Source: JAUXFK01 sp034189035
GTDB lineage: Bacteria > Desulfobacterota > UBA8473
Reading direction: 5' to 3'
Length of the DNA stretch: 44,453 nucleotides
Assembly (NCBI GenBank): GCA_034189035.1
Contig: JAXHVA010000034.1
Coordinates: forward strand, 1 to 44,453
Shown here: positions 33,559 to 42,600 of the stretch, one piece after another
How the letters are laid out: the number at the start of each line of letters is the position of its first letter
How positions within the stretch are numbered: the first letter of the stretch is position 1
The notes under the pieces: model-generated
What the model was told of the DNA's origin: nothing
Seen by the model: the letters and a program-made list of their open reading frames with translations, nothing else
Databases searched by the model: none
Translations under genes and position numbers: made by a program

Positions 33559-34446
33559 ATGGTAGTTAATATGGCTAATCTGTTAGAGGGTAAGAATGCG
33601 GTAGTCACTGGCTCATCGCGTGGGCTAGGCCGGGCCTTCGCCATCGCTCTGGCCGAAGCCGGGGCCAATGTGGTAATCAATGGCACTGTGGCTCCAGATG
33701 TAAATCAGGTGGTAGAAGAGATCAAGGCTAAAGGAGGTAGTGCTGTATCGTGCACTAAAAGTGTAACCACATGGGAGGGAGCCAGGCAGGTCATTCATTC
33801 AGCGGTGGACAACTTTGGACGGATAGACATTCTAGTGAACAATGCTGGAATTGTACGCGACCGAATGGTGTTTAACATGACTGAGGAGGAATTTGATAGT
33901 GTGATTGCGGTCCATCTCAAGGGCACCTTTAGTTGTTCGAGACACGCCTCGATATTAATGCGGGAACAGAAAAGCGGGCGAATCATTAATATCACAGCTC
34001 ATGGTGGGCTTCGCGGTGGAATCGGGCGCTCAAACTATGCTGCGGCCAAGGCAGGAATAGCTGGAATGACACGTTGCTGGGCCCAGGAGCTGGTCCGTTA
34101 CAACATTACGATAAATGCTGTGAGCCCAGTAGCCAAGACAAGGATGACCGAGCCACTTATTGAGAGGGCCAGACAGCGGGCAAAAGAATCTGGGGATCCC
34201 GAGCCCTCGTTAGAGGAGATGGGACTTGGTGAGCCCAAAGAAGTAGCTCCGCTTGTGGTGTACCTGGCATGCGATGAGGCGGGTTGGGTCAATGGGCAGA
34301 TAATCTTCCTTGGTGGTTTCAGGCTTGCTCTTTACAGTCACCCCAACATGATAAGATACGCATTCATGCCTAAAGGATGGACAGTAGACCTCCTGCGGCA
34401 GCAAATCAAATCAACTGTTGGTAGCGAGTTGGAGAGTCTGGGATAA
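33559..34446 (+). CDS. Short-chain dehydrogenase/reductase (FabG-like)
   Basis: The Rossmann glycine motif TGSSRGLGRA, NNAGIVRDRMVFNMT, and the Ser-Tyr-Lys catalytic set in the NYAAAKAG region place this 295-residue protein in the classical SDR family, closest in style to 3-oxoacyl-ACP reductases. The last 40 residues (FRLALYSHPNMIRYAFMPKG) extend beyond a typical FabG. The true start may be the ATG at 33571, which gives the usual MANLLEGKN opening; neither start has a clear ribosome-binding site. The gene is visibly richer in G and C than its neighbours, suggesting a different origin. Substrate and link to the adjacent fhs cluster are unknown. Confidence 0.88.
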   Translation: MVVNMANLLEGKNAVVTGSSRGLGRAFAIALAEAGANVVINGTVAPDVNQVVEEIKAKGGSAVSCTKSVTTWEGARQVIHSAVDNFGRIDILVNNAGIVRDRMVFNMTEEEFDSVIAVHLKGTFSCSRHASILMREQKSGRIINITAHGGLRGGIGRSNYAAAKAGIAGMTRCWAQELVRYNITINAVSPVAKTRMTEPLIERARQRAKESGDPEPSLEEMGLGEPKEVAPLVVYLACDEAGWVNGQIIFLGGFRLALYSHPNMIRYAFMPKGWTVDLLRQQIKSTVGSELESLG

Positions 34447-34483
34447 GCCGATTAGTGGCTTGATAATGTCCTTTTAAAATTAG

Positions 34484-34516
34484 AATAGGGCCTAGTAAGG
34501 ATTTCCAGACCCTATT
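34484..34516. terminator. Bidirectional terminator-like hairpin between convergent genes
   Basis: AATAGGG (34484-34490) and CCCTATT (34510-34516) form a 7-bp stem around a 19-nt loop. It is centred in the 105-bp gap between the convergent SDR and fhs genes. The flanks are AT-rich rather than long pure T-runs, so strength is uncertain. Confidence 0.45.
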
Positions 34517-34551
34517 GTATTAATTATCTTATAAGCACTCTTTCAGAATTC

Positions 34552-36315
34552 TTAGAACAACCCCTTCACCTTGCCTGTATCCACATCAACATCTATCCTT
34601 CTGAAGGCTGGATTGGAACTGGTTCCAGGCATAAGACTGATGGTTCCAGCGCATGGACAGAGAAATTTAGCACCAGAGTAAATCAGAACGTCCCTGATTG
34701 GGAGGGTCCATCCCTTTGGAACTCCCTTCAGTGTTGGATCATGGCTAAGGCTGAGATGGGTTTTTACCATCATAGTAGCGAAATCTGCATATTTCGGATC
34801 ATCTTCTAGCATCTTGGCCTTGGATTCTGCTTCTGGACTCCATGAGACACTATCTGCACCATAGACCTCTTTGGCAATCATGGAAACTCGTTCCCTCAGT
34901 TTCATCTCAAGAGGATATAAGAACTTGAATTCATTATTTTCGTTGCATGCATCGATTACTGCATCGGCAAACTCCAGAGCGCCTTCACCGCCTTTCTCCC
35001 AGTGCTTCGATTCAGCGCATCGTGCCCCAGCCGCTTCAGCTGCCTTCCTGACGACTGCAACCTCTGCGTCTGTATCTGTGTAGAATCGGTTGATACAGAC
35101 CACAGGATTGATACCCGCCTTACGGATTGTATTGATATGATGGACCATATTCTCGCATCCTTTTTCAACCAGCTCGAGATTTTCTTTTGTGTATTCATCA
35201 GGTAGGGTCTTCCCTGCAACAACCTTGGGCCCACCGCCATGCATCTTCAATGCCCGGATAGTGGATGTCAAGACTGATACATGCGGTTTCAGACCGCTAA
35301 ATCGGCATTTCACGTTCCAGAACTTCTCAAAACCGATATCAGCAGCAAAGCCACTCTCTGTTACATGATAGTCGAAGAGTTTCAGGCCAACCCTGTCTGC
35401 AATGATGGAAGATTGCCCCACAGCGATATTTGCGAAGGGACCGGCATGCACCATACAGGGCTGATATTCAGCAGTACACATAAGGGTTGGATTTATTGTA
35501 TTGCGCATAAAGGCCGTCATTGCACCGCCTACTTCCAAATCACCGGTAGTTACTGGTTTGCCACTCTTATCAAAGGCCAGAGTTATCTCATCAAGCCGCT
35601 TCCTTAAATCTGCCAGGTCCCTTATAACGGCAAGTATTGCCATACATTCAGAACCCACAGCAATGCCAAACTTGGACTGCATAGTGAAACCGTCCATACG
35701 GCCACCGATACCGATAATAATATTTCTCAGTGACTGGGCACAGAGATCCATTATCCACCCAAGTTCCACACGGGTCGGGTCGATATCGAATCGGCGCATA
35801 GCTGTAAGCCTTTGGAGCTGTTCATCATTATAATTACGCTCGTGCTGCATACGAGCAGTAAGGGCAACCATAGCCAGGTTATGTGCATTCATAATGTCAT
35901 TAATATCACCTGTCAACCCCAGAGAAAACTCGGTCATTGGGATTAGCAAGGAGTTACCGCCTCCAGCTGCCGTGCCTTTAACGTTCATGGTAGGACCACC
36001 AGATGGTTGTCTAAGTGCCCCACCTACATTTACTCCACGTTTGCCCAGCCCCTCCATTAAACCGCATGATGTAGTGCTTTTCCCTTCACCTAATGGGGTT
36101 GGAGTGATAGCCGTTACCTCAATATACTTTCCATCGGGTTTGTCTTTCAATCGATTAATGATCTTCAAAAAATCAAGTTTGGCCAATCTGCCCATAGGAA
36201 GCATCTCTTCTTTTTCGAGACCCAGCTTTTCTCTCCAATCATCGGGCGTAGGCATGTTTTTTTCTGCTGCTTCCGAAATCTGCCAGTCAGCCATTTCAAC
36301 CGCATTGTAAGGCAT
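34552..36315 (-). CDS. fhs: Formate-tetrahydrofolate ligase (10-formyl-THF synthetase)
   Basis: The 587-residue protein has the P-loop TPTPLGEGKSTTSCGL, LRQPSGGPTMNVKGTAAGGG, GDINDIMNAHNLAM and CRFSGLKPHVSVL, the standard Fhs blocks. It joins formate to tetrahydrofolate with ATP, the first folate step of the Wood-Ljungdahl methyl branch. AGGAGG precedes the ATG at 36315. It ends the minus-strand cluster that also contains metF, metV and the HdrA/MvhD genes, so the pathway's folate steps are grouped. The intervening gap to dctP is 85 bp. Confidence 0.97.
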   Translation of the reverse strand: MPYNAVEMADWQISEAAEKNMPTPDDWREKLGLEKEEMLPMGRLAKLDFLKIINRLKDKPDGKYIEVTAITPTPLGEGKSTTSCGLMEGLGKRGVNVGGALRQPSGGPTMNVKGTAAGGGNSLLIPMTEFSLGLTGDINDIMNAHNLAMVALTARMQHERNYNDEQLQRLTAMRRFDIDPTRVELGWIMDLCAQSLRNIIIGIGGRMDGFTMQSKFGIAVGSECMAILAVIRDLADLRKRLDEITLAFDKSGKPVTTGDLEVGGAMTAFMRNTINPTLMCTAEYQPCMVHAGPFANIAVGQSSIIADRVGLKLFDYHVTESGFAADIGFEKFWNVKCRFSGLKPHVSVLTSTIRALKMHGGGPKVVAGKTLPDEYTKENLELVEKGCENMVHHINTIRKAGINPVVCINRFYTDTDAEVAVVRKAAEAAGARCAESKHWEKGGEGALEFADAVIDACNENNEFKFLYPLEMKLRERVSMIAKEVYGADSVSWSPEAESKAKMLEDDPKYADFATMMVKTHLSLSHDPTLKGVPKGWTLPIRDVLIYSGAKFLCPCAGTISLMPGTSSNPAFRRIDVDVDTGKVKGLF

Positions 36316-36400
36316 TTATCAAGTCCTCCTTTAATAAATTAATGGTTAACTCATTGCGATACTAAGTACCCATCCTCATTTTTACTTACGCCTAAGTGTA

Positions 36401-37450
36401 TTATCTACTTGCTGATTTCGATCTATACTCATCTATATAACCTAGAACCTCATCCAAAAGCTCTCTGGAGTACTCCTTTCCAGCTAATTTATCCCAAACA
36501 GGTCTGCTCTTATTCTTAAATACCGCTATCTCATCAGGAGTCAATTCTACCTCTTTAACACCATATTTAACCATTGCCTTAACACACTTCTTACTGGTAT
36601 CCCATGCATATTCATTTAAACCAAGGGCAATATCAGGCATCATCTCATCAATCTTTTTTTGGTATTCCTGGGGTATCTTGTTCCATGCCTTTGTTGAAAT
36701 AGCTATCGTTGCGGGTTGATACCTTAACTTCCATTGCGTTATATATTTAGTAATCGTATATAACTGAGAACCAACCCACCACATTGCAGGAGCGAAAGCT
36801 ACATCACATATCCCTGACCGTAATGAAGTAACCACTTCTGGTACGTTCACAGGGATCGGACTTACATTAAAAGCCTTAAGGGATTCAGCTTCTACTTGCC
36901 CGCACCATGTTAAGACCCTTGACTTAACAAGGTCATCTAGAGTCCGTATCGGCCTTTTTGTAGAATAAATCTCATCAAAACCCTCATTTCCCTGGTCCTG
37001 GAATAACATTACTTTGTAGCCGTTCTTTCCAAAAATCTCTATGATTCTTTTATCCATTCGCTCCTTTAAATAAGTCACTTCATCAATACCATTAAAGAGA
37101 AAAGGGAGTTCAAATACAGCCATCTCAGGAGCGACTAGAACCGTTCCATGTCCATCGAACCCCCCTCCCTGGAGTTGATCGATCTTTATTTTTGCGATCC
37201 AATCCTCATCATCTCCCATAATGCCACCCCAATACCAATCAAAGGCAACTTCGCCATCTGTCGCTTTCTCAATGGCCGGATGCATATATTTTTTGATGTA
37301 GACCGCATAACCAATCGCCTCAGGAGCGTGAGTAGCCATCTTCCAAACGTACTTTGCATCTTTTAAACCCGCTTCAGAAATTCCTCTCAGTTGGAAAAGC
37401 AACAAAAATAGAACAAACGTCACAGCAAAAAATCTCTTTAGATCCACCAC
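36401..37450 (-). CDS. TRAP-type substrate-binding protein (DctP family), orphan
   Basis: The 349-residue protein has an export signal (about residues 6-27, cleavage near ISEAG) and the DctP fold: WKMATHAPEAIGYAVYIKKYM, FELPFLFNG, the conserved Arg region YSTKRPIRTLDDLVKSRVLTW, and DVAFAPAMWWVGSQLY in the ligand pocket. TRAP binding proteins deliver small acids to DctQ/DctM membrane proteins, but no such genes are adjacent. It lies between metF and fhs, an unusual location, so it may supply a C1-related or carboxylate substrate for this metabolism (inference). Promoter and terminator signals on either side were not evident. Confidence 0.9.
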   Translation of the reverse strand: MVDLKRFFAVTFVLFLLLFQLRGISEAGLKDAKYVWKMATHAPEAIGYAVYIKKYMHPAIEKATDGEVAFDWYWGGIMGDDEDWIAKIKIDQLQGGGFDGHGTVLVAPEMAVFELPFLFNGIDEVTYLKERMDKRIIEIFGKNGYKVMLFQDQGNEGFDEIYSTKRPIRTLDDLVKSRVLTWCGQVEAESLKAFNVSPIPVNVPEVVTSLRSGICDVAFAPAMWWVGSQLYTITKYITQWKLRYQPATIAISTKAWNKIPQEYQKKIDEMMPDIALGLNEYAWDTSKKCVKAMVKYGVKEVELTPDEIAVFKNKSRPVWDKLAGKEYSRELLDEVLGYIDEYRSKSASR

Positions 37451-37534
37451 ATATCTCCTTTCATCTCCACAGTCAGTATCACATTAAGTATAACAACAGA
37501 ATAAAATTAAAATATCAGGCACGTATAGAATTTC

Positions 37535-38428
37535 TTAATCAAGACCAGCGGCTGCAATAATGTCTGGTACTTTAGCCTCCTTTCCTATGGCCATTATATG
37601 TACGCCATCACAGATATTTTCCTCTTTAAGAGTCCTTATCATACGCCCTGCTATCTCTATGCCCTTTGCTAGGGCCTTCCCCTTTTCAGCACTTGCCATC
37701 TCGTCTATCAGATCTTTAGGAACGAATATCCCAGGCACATTTGCATTCATGTATTTTGCCATACCCGCGGATACGAGAAGGACAATACCTGCCATTATCT
37801 TCACATCGAATTGTCTTGCATATTTCATGAATTTTTTAAAATTGTCCAGGTCATAGATGGCTTGAGTCTGGATGAACTGTGCTCCTGCTTTTATCTTCTT
37901 TTCAAACTTGAGAAGCTGTGGTTCAATAGGGTTTGCCTCTGGGGTCACTATTGCCCCTTTGCTGAAAACAGGACGGGCCTGGCCTTTAAGCTCATTTCCT
38001 GCAATATCCTTTCCTTGTTCTAATTCTTTAATCGCCTGCAATAAAAGACATGAATCAAGATCAAAGACGGGTTTAGCATCCACATGATCACCTACAGTAA
38101 TGTAATCACCCGTCAAACACAGGATATTCTTTATTCCCAGTATATATGCGCCTAAGAGTTCCGATTGAAGGGCAAGACGATTTTTATCCCTGCAGGTCAT
38201 CTGCAATATCGGTTCCCCGCCTGCTTCCTGGATAAGACGACACACAGGAAGGGTACTGATTCGCATAACAGAGCTCTGGTTGTCGGTCACATTGAGTCCA
38301 TCCACTTTGTCTTTGAGCAGTTCAATATGATGTCTCAGTTCCTCGACATCGACCCCTTTAGGGGGTCCAACCTCAGCGGTAACAACAAATTTACCGGAAT
38401 CAAGGGCATCTTTAAATGACTTTGCCAT
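37535..38428 (-). CDS. metF: Methylenetetrahydrofolate reductase, catalytic subunit
   Basis: The 297-residue TIM-barrel protein shows FVVTAEVGPPKGVDVEELRHH, LNVTDNQSSVMRIS, a PILQMTCRDKNR strand, ILCLTGDYI and FIQTQAIYDLDNFKKFM, matching MetF. It is a flavoprotein that reduces methylene-THF to methyl-THF. It follows metV by 3 nt, the usual MetV-MetF arrangement of acetogen-type complexes, which receive electrons through MetV and Hdr-type partners. Here those partners are the HdrA and MvhD genes upstream. Confidence 0.95.
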   Translation of the reverse strand: MAKSFKDALDSGKFVVTAEVGPPKGVDVEELRHHIELLKDKVDGLNVTDNQSSVMRISTLPVCRLIQEAGGEPILQMTCRDKNRLALQSELLGAYILGIKNILCLTGDYITVGDHVDAKPVFDLDSCLLLQAIKELEQGKDIAGNELKGQARPVFSKGAIVTPEANPIEPQLLKFEKKIKAGAQFIQTQAIYDLDNFKKFMKYARQFDVKIMAGIVLLVSAGMAKYMNANVPGIFVPKDLIDEMASAEKGKALAKGIEIAGRMIRTLKEENICDGVHIMAIGKEAKVPDIIAAAGLD

Positions 38429-38431
38429 ATG

Positions 38432-39100
38432 TTACTCCTTTTCTTTGAAAGCCTCATGGATTATACGTCCAGGGGTAGTTTGAGCACTGTGATTTTTAGG
38501 AGGAAATATCTCTCTGATATTATCGAGCTTTCCGAGTTTCTCCAATCTATTATAGATAAGAGTCCACGCGCAGTCCTTCTCCTTACTGACTTCGCATTTT
38601 CCGTCGTTTGTACCACCGCAGGGACCATTTAGAAGTCCTTTGGCACAAATTGCAACTGGGCAAATTCCCCCTGTCTGACCCAACACACACTCACTGCAAG
38701 CCCTGCATCTCTCACTCCACTCCCCTTCTCTTTCTGCAACTCCAATAAAACAGGTATTTAATGCCGGATAAACGGGTTTATGATCATACATCTCAGCCAT
38801 AAACTGGACACCCGCACCACAGGCCATGGAAAGTATCGTGTCGTAATCGTCTACCTTATCCTTGATTTGTTCCAAGTATTCTTTATCGCACTGCCTTTCC
38901 AAGGTGGCATCCGCAATTTCGATATCCTTACCCTCTTCCTTAAAAGCGAGTCTCATCTGGGAGGCAAGTATCTGCACCTCTTTTTCTCCCCCTGCCATGC
39001 AAACAGAAACACACTCGCCGCAACCCACCACTAAGATCTTCTTACAGCCTTCTATCATTGCCTTTATCTCTTCAAAAGGCTTTCTCTTTGCAACAATCAT
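38432..39100 (-). CDS. metV: Methylenetetrahydrofolate reductase accessory subunit (PF12225)
   Basis: The 222-residue protein has a Rossmann-like opening (KKILVVGCGECVSVCMAGGEKE) and many Cys residues: CGECVSVC, SERCRACSECVLGQTGGICPVAIC, and GPCGGTNDGKCEV, the Fe-S or zinc-binding pattern of MetV. In Moorella-type complexes MetV carries electrons to MetF. It is located between mvhD and metF. The ATG at 39100 has an AGGAG site upstream. Confidence 0.93.
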   Translation of the reverse strand: MIVAKRKPFEEIKAMIEGCKKILVVGCGECVSVCMAGGEKEVQILASQMRLAFKEEGKDIEIADATLERQCDKEYLEQIKDKVDDYDTILSMACGAGVQFMAEMYDHKPVYPALNTCFIGVAEREGEWSERCRACSECVLGQTGGICPVAICAKGLLNGPCGGTNDGKCEVSKEKDCAWTLIYNRLEKLGKLDNIREIFPPKNHSAQTTPGRIIHEAFKEKE

Positions 39101-39133
39101 AAGGACTCCTCATTAAAATTAGTTTTTGGAATG

Positions 39134-39553
39134 TTATGCCGCTTCATGCTCAATTTTGGTCGGGCCGAGCTTCTTTGCCACTTCTATCATCTCTGCTACC
39201 GCATCTTTGAAAGCAGGGGCCATTGAAGAACTCAAATTGAACATCCTCAGCCTCTCCGGTTCTATTTTGATCTCTTCAAGAAGCCCTTTGGTATATTTGA
39301 CCCACATCTTTGCCCTTAGATTTCCTTCCAGGAAATGGCATTCTCCCTCCAGTCATCCAACGACCATTACAGCATCTGCACCTGCCTCAAATGCTTTTAG
39401 CAGATAGATCGGCTCAACTTTTCCTGTACACAACAGCTTTATGATTCGAACATTTGGCGGATACTGCAGCCTCATAGAACCAGCCAGATCTGCAGCAGCA
39501 TATGCACAATAGGTACAGCAAAAAGCCGCCACTTTTGGTTCTGTATCTCCCAT
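39134..39553 (-). CDS. mvhD: MvhD-type iron-sulfur subunit, selenoprotein with in-frame UGA (Sec67)
   Basis: The gene is 139 residues when the UGA at 39353-39355 is read as selenocysteine. Before it comes the MvhD Cys signature FCCTYCAY and GADAVMVVG; after it LEGECHFLEGN continues in the same frame to a TAA at 39134. In ordinary MvhD proteins the UGA position is Cys (VxGCxxGxCH). A SECIS-like hairpin follows 22 nt downstream. MvhD passes electrons between an electron donor and HdrA. The ATG at 39553 with AGAGGAG is preferred; the open frame reaches 39646 but that part is not MvhD-like. It lies between hdrA and metV. Confidence 0.9.
39320..39355 (-). promoter_or_regulatory. Selenocysteine UGA and SECIS-like hairpin of mvhD
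   Basis: The UGA occupies 39355-39353. After 16 nt the minus strand reads ATTTCC-TGGAA-GGAAAT (39336-39320), a perfect 6-bp stem with a five-base loop containing G residues. The apical loop is 22 nt from the UGA, within the spacing known for bacterial SECIS elements. Confidence 0.75.
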
Positions 39554-39649
39554 AAAAAATCTCCTCTCTTCACACCAACGAGTTATAACTTCCTGAAAAA
39601 CTATGCTATCTAATATATTCTTTTCATCTTCCAAAAGGCAAAGCACAAT

Positions 39650-39678
39650 ACTAAACGATCGCTCTGGAATCGTTTAGT
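39650..39678. other. Stem-loop in the hdrA-mvhD intercistronic gap
   Basis: ACTAAACGAT (39650-39659) and ATCGTTTAGT (39669-39678) pair perfectly over 10 bp around a 9-nt loop. The stem begins one or two bases after the hdrA stop codon. No T-run follows on the minus strand, so it may control mRNA processing or ribosome traffic rather than terminate transcription. Confidence 0.6.
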
Positions 39679-39679
39679 G

Positions 39680-42600
39680 CTATAGAGCATCAATACATGC
39701 CAGTATTTCATCGTCTGTATAGTTATTGAGTTGGATTGCCTTTCGAGGACACATACTAACACATATTCCGCAACCCTGACATTCGGCGGGTTCTATCTCA
39801 GCAACACCCTCAGAACTTATACGAGGGACATCGTATGGACAGGCACGGACGCATGTAAGGCATGCTGCACACATGGTTCCATCAACAATGGATTTCTCAG
39901 AAGAAAGAGTGAGCTGCTCCTTTGTCAGTATAGTTAAAGCTCTGGCAACAGCGGCGCTTGACTGGGCAATTGTGTCCCTTATCAATTTTGGTCCATGAAC
40001 CATCCCTGCAATAAATACTCCTTCTGAATGAGCATCTACCGGTCTGAGTTTCACATGTGCTTCCTGAAGGAATCCTTCTGAATTAACAGGAAGTTTCAGT
40101 TGAAAAGCAACAGGATTCTCCTTCTCACCGGTTACCCCAATGGCCAGTGAAATCATATCAACTTCTATCTCTACATCAGTATCGAGAATATGATCTTTTA
40201 CTGTAACTACCAGAAAACCACCTTCGTCTTCTATCTTGGGTGGATTATCCTTGTCGAAACGGATGAACATAATCCCCTTTTCTCTCGCCTCACTATAAAA
40301 GGCCTCCAAAAGACCGTATGTTCTAATGTCCCTATATAGTATATAAATGTTTACATCAGGATTTATCTCTTTCAGTTTCAATGCATTCTTAATAGACCCC
40401 TGACAACATATACGACTGCAGTTGGGATTATCTTCATTTCTAGATCCAACGCATTGGATCATAACCACGCTCTTCATATTTTTGAGGTCTTTATCCTTGC
40501 TGGCAATACTTTCTTCTAACTCCAGGCTTGTCAAGACCCTGCTATCCTTCCCATAGAGGTACTCATCCGGCTCATAAGGTGTAGCGCCTGTGGCAACAAT
40601 AGCAACCCCATGCATGATCTCCTCTTCTTTACCGGAATTCGATTGGACAGTGGTCTTGAAATTACCGACAAAGCCCGAGTGGTTTTTAATCTCTGCCCCA
40701 TAGTATACCTTTATATTAGGATGCCCTATTACCCTTGAACATAGTTCATCTACAAAAGAGACGATATCTTCTCCTTCAATTGTGTAGTGTACCTTTCTGG
40801 CCATCCCTCCCAATTGATCCGCCTTCTCCAGAAGATGTACCTCGAAACCCTGTTCAGCTAAACTGATGGCGCTATTCATTCCAGCCAAGCCTCCTCCTAC
40901 TACGAGGACAGTACTGTCTATAGATACGGTTGCCTGCGTCAGTTGTTTTGCCTTTCTCACCTTGGCCACAGCCATCCTGACCAGATCTTTTGCCTTTTCC
41001 GTTGCGGCCTCAGGGAAACCCTGGTGAACCCACGTACATTGATTCCTTATGTTGGCCATAGTAAAAAGATACATATTGAGACCTGCATTTCGTATAGTCT
41101 CCTGAAATAACGGCTCATGAGTCCTCGGAGTACATGCAGCGACTACAATACGATTCAGCTTATGCTCTTTGATTATCTCTACCATCTTATCCTGGGTATC
41201 CTGACTGCATGTAAAGAGGTTTTCTTCAACATAAGCAACACCCGGTAGCGTTTTTGCATACTCTACTATCTGCGCAACATTCGCTATTCCCCCAACATTT
41301 ATACCGCAATTGCATACAAATACACCTACACGTGGTATCTCATCCTTCACATCCGTCTCTTCTGGGAAAACCTTCTCCTTGACAAGGGTTCCCCTAGAGG
41401 GCGCTAAACTCATCGTAGCAACACAGGCCGCGGAACTCGCCTCCATAACAGACTCGGGGATGTCCTTGGGCCCTTGAAAAGCACCGCAAACATATATTCC
41501 GTCTCTTGTTGTGGTTACTGGTTCAGTGGAGGTTGTAGTACAGAAATTCCCTTCACCAAGTTCAATACCGAGCTTTTTGGCAAGACTTACGGTTTCTGGA
41601 GATATTTCCATTCCCACTGAAAGGACAATCATGTCAAAGGTCTCATCTTTTACTTTTCCATCGTCGGTAATGTATCTGATTTGAAGATCACTTGTCTCAT
41701 CATCCGAAACAATCGAGTGAACACGGCTCCTAATAAAACGAACTCCATACTTGTCCTTTGCATCATTGTAATACTTCTCAAAGTCTTTGCCAAATGTTCT
41801 AATATCCATGTAAAATACGGCACAATCGAGGCCATTACTGGAGTGCTCCTTTGCAACCACTGCCTCTTTTATAGCATACATACAACAAACAGAAGAACAG
41901 TATGGATGGTCGCACTTGTTGATATTGCGAGATCCAACGCATTGTAACCATGCAATCTTCTTGGGCTCTTTATGATCCGAAGCTCGGATTAAGTGCCCCA
42001 TGGTAGGCCCTGTAGCTGAGAGTATTCTCTCAAACTCGATAGAAGTCATTACATTTGGATGGTTTGCATAATCATAACTTTCAAATATCGAAGGATCATA
42101 TGGCCGAAAACCAGGGGCAAGAACAACGGATCCTACATCGATCGATAGGCTCTCCGCTTGCAGGGCATGAGTCTCGAAAGTGACTGCTTCAGCCTTACAT
42201 TCAGCAACACATTGGAAGCACTCACAACATCCTCCACAGTCCAGGCAACGATCTGCTTCCTTTTGTGCTATATCTTCATCAACTGCCAGGTTCACTTCAT
42301 CGAACCCTGAAAGCCTCTTATCTACAGGCAAGGTGAGGCCCTTCATTCTTTCCCTTTTTGGCAGATTATCCGGAATATCTGTCCAATCTGTCCCCATTGG
42401 TGGCTCCTCCTGCCATCCTATGGGTAGCTCTTCGCCTTTTAGGTGTCTTGCTATATACCCGGCAGCCCTTTTACCTGCTTCAACTGCCTCAATAACCGTA
42501 GCTGGACCTGTTACCACATCACCACCAGCAAAAATCCAGGGTATATTGGTACGCAATGTCTCAGGATCGACAACCATGAGATTCCATTTAGATACTTCAA

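Noticed and set aside
39353..39355. Reading the UGA in mvhD as a true stop or pseudogene mutation
   Set aside because: Conserved MvhD sequence continues in frame for 72 codons, the UGA replaces a conserved Cys, a hairpin follows at SECIS distance, and the partner hdrA has the same arrangement.
39554..39646. N-terminal extension of the MvhD frame up to 39646
   Set aside because: The extra 31 codons overlap the intercistronic stem-loop, are not MvhD-like, and the ATG at 39553 has a proper AGAGGAG ribosome-binding site.
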